64,000 bases of DNA from Beaufortia kweichowensis. Lineage: Eukaryota > Chordata > Actinopteri > Cypriniformes > Gastromyzontidae. Below the pieces are notes generated by a model that was not told the DNA's origin, ran no database searches, and was given only the letters and a program-made list of their open reading frames with translations. Location: NCBI GenBank assembly GCA_019155185.1, contig CM032814.1, positions 1,228,647 to 1,292,646 of the forward strand, written 5' to 3'. Position 1 is the stretch's first letter; every line of letters starts with the position of its first letter. The position numbers were made by a program, and so were the translations under genes. Shown here one piece after another: positions 12,814 to 25,156 of the stretch.

Positions 12814-14786
12814 CTGAAAGACAACCATTAAGGAACAGTTCGGAAATCTAGTTAGGACATCATACGATTTGGATAGAGGTGGTGTCTCGTGAATTACATT
12901 ACTCTGAAAATGCATTATGTGATAATCAAGTTATTACATTGTATTAACCTTGTGCTTATTACAAGTTATTAGGTTTTCATCATACTGATAGCTCAATATT
13001 TGGTGGTTTAAATATCCATGTGAGGTCTTTCTCAAAGTTTTTAAAGCATTTTTGCATGGTTTTTCATAGTCAGATATAGTGCAATTGTCACATCCATAGC
13101 AGTCCATATTCTTCATGGGCACATAAAATAAATTTTATAAAATAAACAGGCTTGAGTTTAAGCCATTCTTCTACATGAATAAATGTAAAAATATTTTATG
13201 TTCATTAAATAGTCGTCTCTTCTCCATTTGTTGGGTATTATTGCTTCTGGTTTGTGTTTTTTTATTTCACAGAAATCCTACAAGTATGTTGCCACTCAAA
13301 AACGTGTGTTCTTCTTTTGTCACATCTATAACATGTGTATATTGCCTTTTTAAAATAGATAACTTTAGTAAAATATAAACATGTTTGTATTTGAATATAT
13401 TGGGTAATAAATTGCCCAAACACAACTATTAGACAGAGAGATTCTGGAGTAACTGCGGTGTGACAAAACTATGATTGTAGTGCGGTGTGATGTAATGCAT
13501 TCATATTTTAACCTGTAACCAACAGGTTGTAGATTAATGAATCAAAGGATCATGCAAGGGATGGAGAATAAACAATCACCACTGTGTACTTGAGTAAGAA
13601 AGCAAGCCTTACTAAAGTGAACCTTATGTTTTCCAAAAGCATCTAATGAATCATTAACATGCACTTTAAACTTTGAATAACAAAAACACAGACATAATCT
13701 CCTGAGACTGCACTCACATCATAACCCATTAACAGATGGTTATAGTACCATACTTCAGTCATGTCTTCAGACTATAAACTCAAGCTTGTGTTATTATCAC
13801 TGGTCAGTAGCGTCTGACAAAGAGCATCCCGGTCTAATACCGAGTAGATCTTTCTAACCCTGACATATCAGTCAACATACATATATTATAAATGTCTGCT
13901 GTTTAGGTCAAAATTAAACATTTATTTGATGTATAGAACATGCTTTTCACGGGACGGCATCCATTCAGACACCTGGCCTCGGTAACGTAAGAACCCATGT
14001 GAAAGCATTTCAATCCCTCATATGGAATTACAGCTCAGCTCTTCTGCATGTTTAATGAATAAATAAAGAGGAAAGGACAGCACACTACCTCCACTTTCCT
14101 TTAAATGAAGATGTGTCTTCAGTGCCACTCACATGAGATCTGAAAGAAAGAAAAAGCCCTAAATATCTTGCAAAAAAAGAAGATATTAAGCATTGTTCCC
14201 TGAAAGAAATGACCAGATTTAAAGTTATGTTTAAAGCCAGCAGAAATATCTGCCAATGAGGTAAGAAAAATACGTTTGAATAACTTTTTTTGCCTACCTC
14301 TTTATCAAGTACTTAATTCAAGTTTCGAAAGTGATATTTTTGCTTGTTTAAACTCACCTAAATTTGATATTTATTAAGAAAACAAGCGTTTATTTTTTGC
14401 TTATCGAGTAAATGCATCATCAAAAATACTAGTTAAGAATTTGTTTCTTGCATTACACATACAAAGGCGAAGGCCATTGAAGGACTGCCGGGTTTTAAAT
14501 GATTTGATATATATGGTGAAATCAAAATGTCTGTCAATATTCAGTCATAATTAAATCGGATCGAAGTTCCTCTTTCTGTCAGTTTCATCCTGCAATATCA
14601 TACCGGCCTTTGAAAATCACACATCGTTCAAGCATTAAACTCAAAACGCTTTCAGAACAACTTTCAATTAAAAATCCATATGCGGATTTCTGTTCAGACA
14701 GCATCACATAGCCAGATTTTCTTTAACTATCACACAACATATGCATCAGAGAACCGTGGGCTGTGTTTTAAGACGTACTGACTTAC
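12814..14786 (-). other. galnt11: Probable first intron of galnt11
   Basis: AT-rich sequence between the candidate leader exon and the first coding exon. No second gene recognised. A 62-codon open frame at 13122-12934 (minus) has no splice context or family resemblance and may be a decayed repeat. Confidence 0.4.
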
Positions 14787-14940
14787 CTTCTTAGAAAAAA
14801 AATGAAGAAAAATCTTTCAGAAAATGTTAGGTTGACTCATTCTGTCTGCCCAGGCAGGATTTTGATGAATCACAGACTAAGAACGCGCATACGACAATGA
14901 CACCCAATCATGATGTCTAGGTAGGCAGCTCACTAGCATA
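14787..14940 (-). other. galnt11: Candidate non-coding 5' exon of galnt11
   Basis: On the minus strand a strong donor, GAAG followed by GTAAGTCAG, falls at 14787/14786. It is correctly placed to splice to the acceptor at 12813. The upstream limit is a guess. Another donor-like site, GTGAGTCT near 15064, may serve an alternative first exon ending in a GCA-rich segment around 15066-15140. No TATA box was seen. Confidence 0.35.
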
Positions 14941-15204
14941 TCAGACAAATCCATTAACAGCCACGGGCTAACTCGCTAGCTGTCTCAAACTAATGCTTAA
15001 AAGAATTCAGTATCATAGCGTTTAATGTGCAATTGTGGTATCAGTGTGATATAAAGACTCACGCGCTTATGCAGATGTGTTTCAGTGCTTCATTGCTCTG
15101 CTGCGCTGATCTCAGTCTTCTGAGGGCTGCTGCTGCTGTCTGTCACTCGATGGTGATCAAACACAATAACACTGACTCACTCTACTGCCCACTAGTGTAT
15201 GGAA

Positions 15205-15310
15205 GGCGCAATTCAAGCACTCAATTCAATTCAAAGGTACTTCATTGCCATAGTTGTGTGAGCTTACAATATAACATAGAACAACAAACATACAATAACA
15301 CAAAAACAAA
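15205..15310 (-). repeat. Probable retroposon tail fragment
   Basis: The segment beginning ACTCAATTCAATTCAAAGG and running into TTCATTGCCATAG resembles the reverse strand of a LINE-type 3' tail with short TTGAA repeats, common in teleosts. This is recognised from memory. The ends are approximate. Confidence 0.35.
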
Positions 15311-17465
15311 GAAGTACAGACAGAATTAATTTCTCATTTAACTAAAAAATATAACCTACACGTTGGATGTAGTTGTGCAGGTCAGGTCAACAGGTCAAAA
15401 AGTAATTCTCACACACAAGATCACTCTCAAGTGGATACAGCATCAGTTTGCCTTAATATTTTGTTATGTGGTAAACTTTAAATGAAAGAAACATTTAACC
15501 ACTCACATTTTCACAAAGAGGATCTTAAACCTGCTGAAGTAAATGTAGAATTGTAATTAATGTTATAAGTTATACTTTGGTCTCTCCTTTATTTCAGCCT
15601 ATATCACATCTGTATTTTATCAGTAGATGATTATGAGCCAGTGTTCCCTGATTTCTTTTTGTGGTTTTCTGTGTGTGCACTGTGAATCACGGTGCATCAA
15701 CTAGACGATGACAGTAAGACAGAACATATTGTTTTGCACAATGACTGACTTATCTTTTATCTGTTTAGTATATTTATTTGCTCATGCCAAATAAGGTCTT
15801 TCGGTCATTTTTAAAAATAGCGTATATTAGCGTATCATTGGTGTATATTGACTTTTTCTTTACAAGAGTTTCTACATTATGCCATTGGAGGTGTTCTGGT
15901 CTTTATTGCCATTGAACTTTGTTAAATCACATTTATGAAAAAGGCACTATTTGTTTTTTTGTGATATAATGTACTAAAAAAAGAAAACTCTGATATGGAT
16001 TAAAAAACATGTTTCTCTTGAAATACAATATATATTTTTGAGGTCTCTGTTCTGTTGTAAGAGCTCCTAGAAACACACATTTGTTGCATGTATGTACACT
16101 AAGTGAATAAATCTAATTATTATTCTGATCTGTGTTATATTTATGTAACATATGGCAATAAGAAGTGTGGGAAACGTACTAAGGTATCAGAATGACATTT
16201 TAATAAAGAGTGTTGTGAAAACAGCTGCTGTGTATAATGTTTCACAGAGAGTTAATGAAGGATCTTATTTATCTTGTATCTATTGACACTGGATGTTGAC
16301 CACTGGTTCACTGGAACATTTCAGCAGAAACTACTTTACTAAACTGTTTTATAGAGCCACATAAGCAGACAGGTCTCAGTTTTACTCATTTCATACCCTT
16401 CAACAGAGTTAACATACTTTCATTGTAGACTTTCTGTCTGTCAGGTTGTGGAACGCTCTGTCTGAAGATGTACAGTTTTGTGTTTGGCTTTCTGTCCTGT
16501 GTCATTGCGCTATATCATTTTTGTTTTTGCTGTAAAGCTGCTTTAAAACAGTGCTACATTGTTAAAGAACTATTGTTGTGCAGAACCAGATGGATGGGCA
16601 GAATCATAATCAACAAATCAACAATCAACACAAATTTATTGTGCATATCTTTTTATTAAAATACCAAAAATATGTCATTTGTAGAAAAGTAACATCAGAG
16701 CAATCATTTTTGAGCCACTTATACAAATCAGACCAAATTTGAACAATATTAAATCTAAATCTAAAAAATTATTAGGATGGATAAAAATTGTTAAAATATT
16801 TTAAATATGTAAAATTCTGTGGCTTTTGGAGGTATAGGAAAAGAAAGATAAATGGTTTTAAATTTATTAATAGAGCTTACTGAACAAAGTATAATTACGT
16901 TGTTTTGATTAATCTGAAATAAAAATGTAACATTGGTCAACCTAAAAGCTTTACCCCGGCAATGGCAAATGACTCCATATGCATATCATGATGTATGCCA
17001 ATGAAAGTGAATTTGTACATTGTAATGTACATTTTTAATTAATATAAGTTAACAAAACTGAACTGGTAACTTTTTCATTTGAAAATAAATTAAGGGAAGA
17101 TGCAAGAATTTTAATTGAATTATACTCACCTGTTACCGGTCATCTGTCTTCTGTCATCAGCCTTCATGGTCATCCTGTTAATATCTGCAAGAAACTCTGT
17201 TACTTTAAGTCTCTATTAGTGTGTTGAATTTGAATACTTACCTGAACTCTCTCATGCTTCAAGAACTGCCATTACCTGCTTTACTTTTTTAGTTTGACTA
17301 TTTCATTAAAGTCTGTCTGTCTGTTTCATAACATTAGTTAGTAAAAGTGCAAAATTAGCATTAATAATAAAAGTTATAATTAGTAATGTGTCAATATAGA
17401 TGTTACAGTGCAATATAGTAGCAGAAAACAAGGAATATAGTAAAAATACTGTAGCATTAGTGGCA
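15311..17465. other. Intergenic region between galnt11 and the kinase locus
   Basis: AT-rich intergenic sequence. The only recognisable item is a repeat fragment around 16440-16580, listed separately. No gene or RNA gene was recognised. Confidence 0.6.
16440..16580 (+). repeat. Dispersed repeat fragment, copy 1
   Basis: It contains GCTGTAAAGCTGCTTTAAAA and CAGTGCTACATTGTTAAAG. Nearly the same string occurs at about 20761-20805 in this window. The phrase is typical of a widespread teleost retroposon tail, recognised from memory. Confidence 0.5.
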
Positions 17466-18012
17466 TTACAGTACGAGTTACTCCCAAAGACCAAACAGTC
17501 GCTGGTCCAGCGTGGTAACGCTTACAGAGAAACATCTCAGGTGGCGCATATTGAAGAGTGCCTGAGAAGACAGAAAAGGTAAAAAATTATCCCAGTCCAA
17601 ACAAACTGGTGACATGAAAATATCCCTTAAAATCATGTGTACAGTCATTACTTTGCTAATACCAAGCTGAGAAATTTTTAGAGTCCTTCAGGATATCACC
17701 ACACCCAAAGTCAAACAGCGTAATTTCTCGAGTATTCAAAAAGGTCGAGATGTTTTGTGGTTTGGAATCCCAGTGTAGGACTCCCTGGCTCTCACAGTGC
17801 TTAAGAGTGGATATATAATCTAAATAACAAAATAAATCATATTTAGATTGATATTGTCTCTAAAACATTGTTATATTTACATGTGCAGCAAAAGTGTCTG
17901 AATGTTTTTGGGCCACAGTACCATATGCAAATCCGTGAGACAGATAGATGAACTTACAGAGTCCTCTACCAGGTCAGAAAAGATTTTAGGAATGTACTTA
18001 GTGGCCACCTAC
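17466..18012 (-). pseudogene. Truncated duplicate of the Pim-like kinase gene
   Basis: This matches the intact kinase gene next door in order: exon 3 with its intron flank (about 18012-17955), the 3' half of exon 4 (about 17812-17690), intron 4, and the start of exon 5 (about 17567-17466). Relative to the parent it lacks the first half of exon 4 and everything after SLGVT in exon 5. No exon 6 or N-terminal exons were found. The catalytic loop reads HWDSKPQN instead of HRDVKPEN, so the HRD arginine is lost, although DFG remains. The shared intron sequence shows it arose by local DNA duplication, not retrotransposition. It cannot encode a working kinase. Confidence 0.85.
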
Positions 18013-18347
18013 AAGCAAAAAATGACAATAAATGTACACATTGTTTTGGCATACTACAAAAATACAGCAGAATGATCTATTTTACATATATTACTACAGA
18101 AATATGCCAAAAGAATATTACATACTGTAAAGTGCAAAATCATGTGATAAATACTGCAGAAATATGACCACAAAACCACAATAATATTTCAGGAATATAA
18201 CATAATGTGCCCACAAAATCATGTGGTAAAGTGTCTCAATAAAACAACACAATAACCCAATTACCACACTAGTTTTGTGTGCACTTGTTATGTTACATCA
18301 CATGAAATAAAACACAGAACATTTTTGTAATGCTCAAAATAACCATT

Positions 18348-18353
18348 TTTATT
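18348..18353 (-). other. Poly(A) signal of the Pim-like kinase gene
   Basis: AATAAA on the minus strand about 90 bases after the stop codon at 18445-18447. It implies a short 3' UTR. Confidence 0.6.
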
Positions 18354-18444
18354 TTGCTGCATTGCAGTCCTGGTCTGGCATAGCCAACGTCATCACATCC
18401 TTTCTGCACTGATGTCTCTGCTGTCACAGCAATCACCCACCTGT

Positions 18445-20181
18445 TTAACGAAACCAGGGATGACGCTCAATGTTCTCGAGAGCGGGGCGATCGCCGGGCT
18501 TTGCGCTGAGACACCAGCTGATCAGATCTTTACACTCTGTAAGAGAAAAACAATACTTTCGTTCAGTATTGAGTAATGACTCCCTGGGCATGGCATTGGT
18601 CTGTTTGTAGACCACTTACCTTCAGAAAGGTATGATGGAAAGACCAGTTGATTTTCTGTGATTTGTTTTGTGGTCTTAAACGGGAGCTCATTACACACGA
18701 TCTCATACAGAGTCACTCCCAAAGACCACACAGTCGCTGGTCCAGCGTGGTAACGCTCACGCAGAAACCACTCAGGTGGAGCATAGTCAAAAGTGCCTAA
18801 GAGGACAAAAACCATGAAAAATAAAGTTATGAAATGAAAATATCACTTGAAATTATATGTGAGGTCTTTTATGCCGATACCAACCTGCAAATTCTTTGTA
18901 GGCCGATTTTTTCAGCGCGTCACCACACCCGAAGTCAAACAGCTTGATCTCTCGTGTATCCATAGAGACCAGGATGTTTTCAGGTTTGACATCCCGGTGT
19001 AGTACTCCCTGGCTCTCACAGTGCTTAAGAGCGTTGACCAGCTGAAGGATTATAGGCTTGGACCAGTCCTCGCTTAAACCACAGAAATCATTAAAAAACT
19101 GATTCAGATCCTGACAGGGATCAGGGCGCTCGACGATCAAGACAAAATCATCCTGCTGCTCGTACCAACTCAGCAGCCTCAGGATGTTTGGGCAGGGAGG
19201 ACCTCCATTTGCCTTGACCATAAGCAACGCCTCCAAAGGATAGGAATTTCCTTCCTGCAATGGAGGAAGATAAGTAATATAAATAATATTTACTTTGATA
19301 TTGTCTAATGCAAATATATTAATACATCTACATGTGCAGCTAAAGTTTCTGAATGTTTTTGGGCAGCAGTAATATATGCAAATCCATGTTAAATACGTTA
19401 AATAACAGACTGATACTTACAGAGTCCACAATCAGGTCTGACACCATTTTGGGAATGTACTTTATGGCCACCTACAAACACAAAATGACAATAAGTTTAC
19501 AAATGAATTTAAACCTATACGTGTAATTTACGTTGTTTTAAGTAGATCACTTCTAAGGGCTTTTTAACACAAGAGGAGGGAATGACTTACCTTAAGTCCA
19601 TCACTTTTCCGGATGCCAGCATACACGGAGCCAAAGCCCCCTCTCCCCAGCAGACGCCCCTGTTCGTACAGCTGGGAAGGATGCTGTCTCTCCTGGTGAT
19701 GGTGCTTTGCCCTCTTCCCTCCAGGCTCACTGTCTTCAGAGTCCCGTTTTCTCTTCCGAGAGACGGCCTCTCCACGGGACTCGCGCGCTGCCTCAGCCGA
19801 GGTCAGTGCAGAGGTCAGAGGCGCTGCGGAGCCACTCTGTCCCTCCGACTGGCTCGGCTTCGGCAGCGGCTTCTGACAGGGCTCTTCCCGCCTCTTTCTC
19901 TCATCGCTCACCGGAGGCCGTATCGGACTCCTGGATCTCACACGCTCATCCCTCTCGACACGAGCGCGTTCAATCCGACGACGAGAGCCAGAGCCAGAGA
20001 CTACGATAAGAAACAACAGTTAATACTAATACAGTTTTACTGATGGGAGAGACTGAAGTCAATTAGACACTGCCAATTAATCCAATAAACAACAAGCTGA
20101 CACTCCCATCAAGAGAACATCAAACTTACCGAGTTCATCGTAGTCACCTGTTCTTCTGCGGTCCATTTGTGCAGTTGACAT
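18445..20181 (-). CDS. Pim-family serine/threonine protein kinase
   Basis: Exons: 20181-20130, 20000-19591, 19471-19421, 19254-18885, 18796-18620, 18536-18445 (TAA), giving 383 residues in frame. Residues 1-130 are an Arg/Ser/Glu-rich low-complexity extension (RSRSPIRPP, SRKRKRD) with likely nuclear-localisation signals. The kinase domain follows: glycine loop GRGGFGSV at 136-143, VAIK lysine at 158, the Pim-type hinge VERPDPCQDL, HRDVKPEN at 257, DFG at 278, YAPPEW, and WSLGVTLYE. The hinge and the APPEW activation segment mark the Pim family, which is known to be greatly expanded in zebrafish. The domain looks catalytically complete. Exon 4 has a weak donor, GTTGGT. A second in-frame Met at codon 6 could also start the protein. 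The substrate is unknown. An exact pim1/2/3 orthologue is unlikely given the extension. Confidence 0.9.
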
Positions 20182-20353
20182 ATACTTTGAACTTAATCAA
20201 AGTAACAGTCTCAACACAAATAGAAAGCAAATAAACTCCAAGAATACAAGAGAAAAGATGTGAAAACGCAGTCAGATATCAATGTCAGTCAACACAGATA
20301 TCAGAACCACTCGCCGAACTCAAACCCACAAAGAGAATCAGCGCTGCGCACTT

Positions 20354-20363
20354 CTATTTATAG
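20354..20363 (-). promoter_or_regulatory. TATA box of the Pim-like kinase gene
   Basis: The minus strand reads CTATAAATAG here, about 173 bases before the ATG. Transcription would be expected to begin about 25-30 bases downstream, near 20325, giving a leader of roughly 145 nt. A clear TATA box suits an inducible or tissue-restricted gene. That last point is inference. Confidence 0.6.
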
Positions 20364-20614
20364 ACGACTTAGAACGTTTTTACGTAGTACACTTATGACG
20401 AAATAACAGAGCAAAGCCGTAATAATTCTGTGTGTGTATGTGCACATGACTGGACATGTCCAGTGCTAGAAAAACTGTATACACACAACACAAAAAATGA
20501 TACAAAATTAAACTGTTTTTAAAAAACGGCTTTAAAGCTTTATTACTGAATACTAACTGTTTAGTACTGGTTATTCTAAGGGTAAATATTATTACCTATA
20601 GGTATTAAAAACTG

Positions 20615-20835
20615 TTATCATTAATGGAGTTTGGGTTCCTTGCCACCGTCGCCGTGTTGGAGTGCTCACTAGGAGACTGCTGATATTAAATATTACTAAT
20701 ATTAGATATTAGTTATTAAATTATGTCTATATATTTTCCTGCTTGTCATTCTGTTTATTCTGCTGTAAAGCTGCTTTGAAACAGTGCTACATTGTTAAAG
20801 CGCTATACAAATAAACTTGAACTTGAACTTATCCT
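20615..20835 (+). repeat. Dispersed repeat, copy 2, with LINE-like tail
   Basis: It contains GGGTTCCTTGCCACCGTCGCC followed about 130 bases later by GCTGTAAAGCTGCTTTGAAA and the tail ATACAAATAAACTTGAACTT. The ending with short TTGAAC repeats is typical of a teleost LINE-type 3' end. The core string is shared with 16528-16578. Confidence 0.5.
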
Positions 20836-22195
20836 GGCCTGCTGTGGATGTTATAAGATAAAATATGATAAGATAAGATGAATTTTAATGTCCTGAAGAA
20901 AATTTGTATTAGACACATACAATACGATATCTGCTGTTTATACAATAATATACTACATATGTATAATACATATAATACCTAATATACAACACACATTTAA
21001 TCAAGTCATAGTCATATATAGTTACACACACCAGATGGGAAAAAAATAAAAAAGTTCTTATAATTGTTGACCTCTGGCTAACTTATAATTTAATGCTTTA
21101 ATGGACAGTGGGACAAAGGAATTCTTAAAATGTTTAAGTCCACACTGAGGAACTCAGAAGCATCTTCCAGAGGAAAGAAGTTGGTACTCAGAATGAAGGA
21201 CATGAGTGGGATCTGAAATAATTTCCCATAATTTTCATGGCTCTCTGTGTTAGCCGTGTGATCTGGGCTTTTAAATGTACACTAAGATTGCCAACTAATG
21301 AGGTAAAGGAAAATATGAAAATTGTAATTGTGCCTGTCTATCTACTGTATTATGATTATTCTGTTTGTTCTGATTGTTCAGGTTTTATGTTCTTTTTATA
21401 TTATTCCTTGCCATCCTGAAGATAATTTAAAATATGACTTAGACTGTCATTAAACCTGTGATCAGTCATTCAGATCAACGAGTGATATGTTTACATTCAG
21501 AGTTCTTTAGCAGATGCTTTTATCCAAAGTGATTTGCTTCTGTAGCAGTTCTTTAAAATACAATAAAGTAGATTTAGATCCAGCCAACATCAGCAGTAGA
21601 AGTCTTTTGTGTCTGTAATCAATCCCCTAAAAATGATTATTAAATCAATAATGATTTTTAAGTCACAGTGTATTTTGTTTTTCATTTATTATTGTGATAA
21701 ATGTCTGTGGAAATGTTGAGATTATGTACCATGGGCCTTTTTGTACTAAATATGTTGCAATAAATACAAAAATGAAGAAACAATACAGTTGAGCATCGAT
21801 CTTGTGAAGTTTGTTGAGAAAGTTTTGAGTCCTTATACAGTGACGTGCAGACTGATTAGGACTGCACAACCCTAATTTGCAAGTTTAGCAGCTTTTTATT
21901 TAACTGTCTGTATTATAGAGCTTTCTCTCTTTTGCATATTGCAATGCATATTATCTCGTATCCACACATATGTGCATGTACTACTCCAAGTCTATTTCAA
22001 AAATACAAATACTTGTGTATTTTCATTTCTAATTTTAGTAGTATTCTTGTGTACACAGAAAACACATTTTCCCCCGCATGTGTGAGCACACTTGGGCATT
22101 TAATATTCAGACTGAAATTAAATGGAACACAACTGGAAAAACATCATGGGTTAAAATAATACAGTGAACCAGACGTACGAGGAAATATGATGTAA
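20836..22195. other. Intergenic region between the kinase promoter and the kmt2c 3' end
   Basis: AT-rich sequence without coding signal. Poly(A)-like hexamers occur on both strands. No further gene or RNA gene recognised. Confidence 0.55.
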
Positions 22196-22200
22196 AATAT

Positions 22201-23887
22201 TTTATTTTGTTTTTGTAAATGTTCCTAAATCTGATTCCACAAACTCCAAAACCCACACTTTGTATACTCCAAAACAAACAAACAAACAAAACCCCCAAAA
22301 GGCTTTATCATTGGATACTACTTTACAGGACAAAAATGACAAATACTGTTAAATGTCTGTATATTGTACAAGGAGGAAAAAATATCCAGGAAACAAATTT
22401 CATTACAGCCAGTCATTGAGAAAATATGTACAACTCATTCATTTTAAAGTTGAAAAGATACATCATGCCATGTACATAAGCTCAGGACTGTTTAAGTATA
22501 CCAAGAATTGCAGTCCAAGTTAGTTGTGCACATGAAAAAAAAACTTCATTTCAAACTCTGCAATGTGCCATTACCAGGTTTTGAGTAATTTCATTGCGTT
22601 GAGTTTGTAAAAACACACCATGATTTATACTTTTCAACAAAACATCAAAAATGTCTTCTTTTTAATGTAAAAATGAATGTAGCATATTATACATTTTATT
22701 AATCGAAGCATTGAGTTTTCTGTATGTGAAAGGCATTGAACTTCACCTCTGAAGTTCTTCTTGTGAGTGGTGTGAAGCAGTAAGCAGCCTGTGCTCGCTA
22801 TGGAAAACTACTGGATGCATTATAGGTGGATTATATATCATGGAAATTCACAGCGCACATTATTCTGATGAACAGTTAGCATGTCACAATCATCTTGCAT
22901 GACTGGTGCTCGTTTTGATTGTGAAAATAGATCAAAATTACTAAAAAAGGAAAGGAAATCATTTTCTTCAAGTGGTCATATCATTTTAGACAATAGTTTC
23001 TACATTCTAAATACAACAAAAATACTCTGAATTTTTACAGATTCTGTACAATTTTATACAACACATATACTCTCAAAATGATATCTTGACATCCTTCTTA
23101 AATACATTTTTTTGTTTTACTGGAAACAAAATGCCGCCCAGACAGCTAAGATAAAGTTAAGGTAACATTTGGTCGAGTATTTACAAATTTTCATTTATAG
23201 ACGAATATTTACACATCGTATAAAGTAACATGTTCTGTCCAATCGGCAGGCTTTCCAAGCAGCTCGACTCTCTGCTTTGCCACATTGTTAAAAAATAGCT
23301 TCAATCAATAATAAATACAAAAGCCGTCTCTTACTTTACAGAAATTAAAACGAAGGAAAAATAAACTGACTCATGGAATCAAGTATTTAAACGGTATCTT
23401 TCTGTTTTAGTGCAAGTTAATCATTCCCTTAGCTTTATTTCTAAGGAAGTCTCCTCAGTACATTCCTTGTTCAGTGGTGTCTACATTTCTGTAACTATTT
23501 GTATATATTTGTGTATATATATATATAATTCTTTATCCAGAGGACCAGCCTCTTAATGTCTAAATAAGGCTGTGGCCAGGATTTTTTAAAGACCAAGCCC
23601 ATCTAAAAAACCTTTTGCTCGCTGCCTGCCAGAGCTTCATCATGTCTCTCATGGCATGCAAGAAAAATACATTTACATTGTCTTTGCAATTAAGAGTAAC
23701 CAGTGTGCAGCCTGTTTCTATTTTAAATGAAGGTGCTCATAGACTATACCACAAAGTCTTTTGCCACTGATGACACCTCGAGTCGTGTTATCTTTCTGTA
23801 AAAAGCCTTATAGTTCTGCGGTCTACATCTTTTGTTGTGTAACTAAAACAAGGAATGCATATACGTTGAGCCGTTTCAAATTTCACT
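22201..23887 (-). other. kmt2c: Probable 3' UTR of kmt2c
   Basis: AT-rich sequence after the kmt2c stop codon, without an open frame of interest. Minus-strand AATAAA hexamers are at 23434-23439, 22695-22700 and 22201-22206, so the 3' UTR may be about 0.45, 1.2 or 1.7 kb. A short (AAAC)n run sits at about 22272-22290 and a (TA)n run near 23513-23527. Confidence 0.45.
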
Positions 23888-25156
23888 TTAATTCATCCAC
23901 TTCCGGCAGTTTACTGCACCACAGTGACATGGGATTTTATGCTGATCGTCCTCCAGATCGAATTTGTAGTCGTAACACAACTACAAGAGAAGAAAGGACA
24001 CAGAGGTTTTTAGTTTCAGCAGAATACACTGCTCATGTAATCCAAACAAAGACCAGTGTTGGTAAAGGTGGTCTGATGAACTGGAGGTTAAACTAGTTTT
24101 ACCTCTTCGCCTCGCTGGATACGGCGGTTGGAACTGATGATGATTTTGTGATCTCTTTCGAAGGTTACGACCTCAGCAATGCAGTTAGGTGCACAGGAGT
24201 GGTTGATGTACCTGGTGGGTTCAAGGAAACGTAAGAAAATAAAAGCAAATTAGACCTGAAATATACCAAATATAAGTATTTATAAGTACCCAACCACTTC
24301 TATGTTCAAGCTCTATTTTGTGACAATTCATAATGCGACACAATATTGTTATATTGTCATAAGGGGGCGCTATAGATAAGCAGCAGCTGAAAGGGAATCT
24401 TGTTAGTCAATCAAACACACATTTGAAAGTAACTGGATCAGCCCTATTGAGTCCAGATTATTTTTGAGTTTGCATACACATGCTAGTGTCTGTTGTTACT
24501 AGTGTCAGCATGATGACATGCTTAACAAAGTTCATTTTCTCACCTTGCAGGTCCTCCTGTAATAGTTGCATCAATGACATGCTCACTATCAATGCGAAAC
24601 ATGTACACGCCACGATTCTGCGAAAACAAAAACAATCAAAGCACTTGAACAGAGCAAGTATATGCTCAGAATGACTTTAAAATAGGTTCAAATACATACC
24701 TGCGCCTCATACATCTTCTCCTTTCTATTTGCCACCTCATTGCGAATGATGGTACCAATATACTCAATTACCATGGTGTATTTTTCAATGTCTCTGGCTG
24801 CATACAATCCCAAACCCTGCATTAAAACATGAAAAACATCATTATTATCATTAAGATACAATATGCTCCCTGTCGATGCTTCAGGAATACTGTGGACAGT
24901 ATACATGCTATTCCAGGCATTGTCATTGTATCTATTAAAATCATTTCTGCATTAGACTCCATAATGGTGATCTTGTTTTACCTGTATGCGTGAGCGGGCC
25001 AGGTAGACGTTGGACTTCCACTCAGCCTTCATGCGACGGTACTGGGAGGACTTGGAGTGGACAAACTGTTTGCTGTATGGGGCGACACCCATCTCAGCTG
25101 GGTTTCCAGGAGTCTGCAGAGCTTTAGAAGAGCTGCTGCTGGTCAGGGTATGGGGT
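23888..25156 (-). CDS. kmt2c: kmt2c exons: SET and post-SET domain
   Basis: Exons 25156-24982, 24816-24700, 24617-24544, 24211-24103 and 23980-23888 (TAA at 23888-23890). SET motifs are GLGLYAARDIEKYTMVIEYIG, NRGVYMFRIDSEHVIDATIT, RYINHSCAPNC (the SAM-pocket NHSC) and EELCYDYKF. The post-SET zinc motif is CHCGAVNCRKWMN at the C-terminus. All residues needed for methyl transfer appear intact, so this is an active-looking enzyme, not a decayed paralogue. Confidence 0.97.

Noticed and set aside
12934..13122. 62-codon frame upstream of galnt11 (minus)
   Set aside because: No splice context, no family resemblance and surrounding AT-rich sequence. Perhaps a decayed repeat.
15027..15329. 100-codon frame on plus near the galnt11 5' end
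   Set aside because: It crosses a repeat tail and the candidate non-coding exon region. The composition is not protein-like and no homology was recognised.
17400..17582. Plus-strand 60-codon frame
   Set aside because: It is the antisense of the kinase pseudogene exon 5 fragment.
19582..20043. Plus-strand 153-codon frame opposite the kinase N-terminus
   Set aside because: Antisense shadow of the GC-rich exon 2 of the Pim-like gene.
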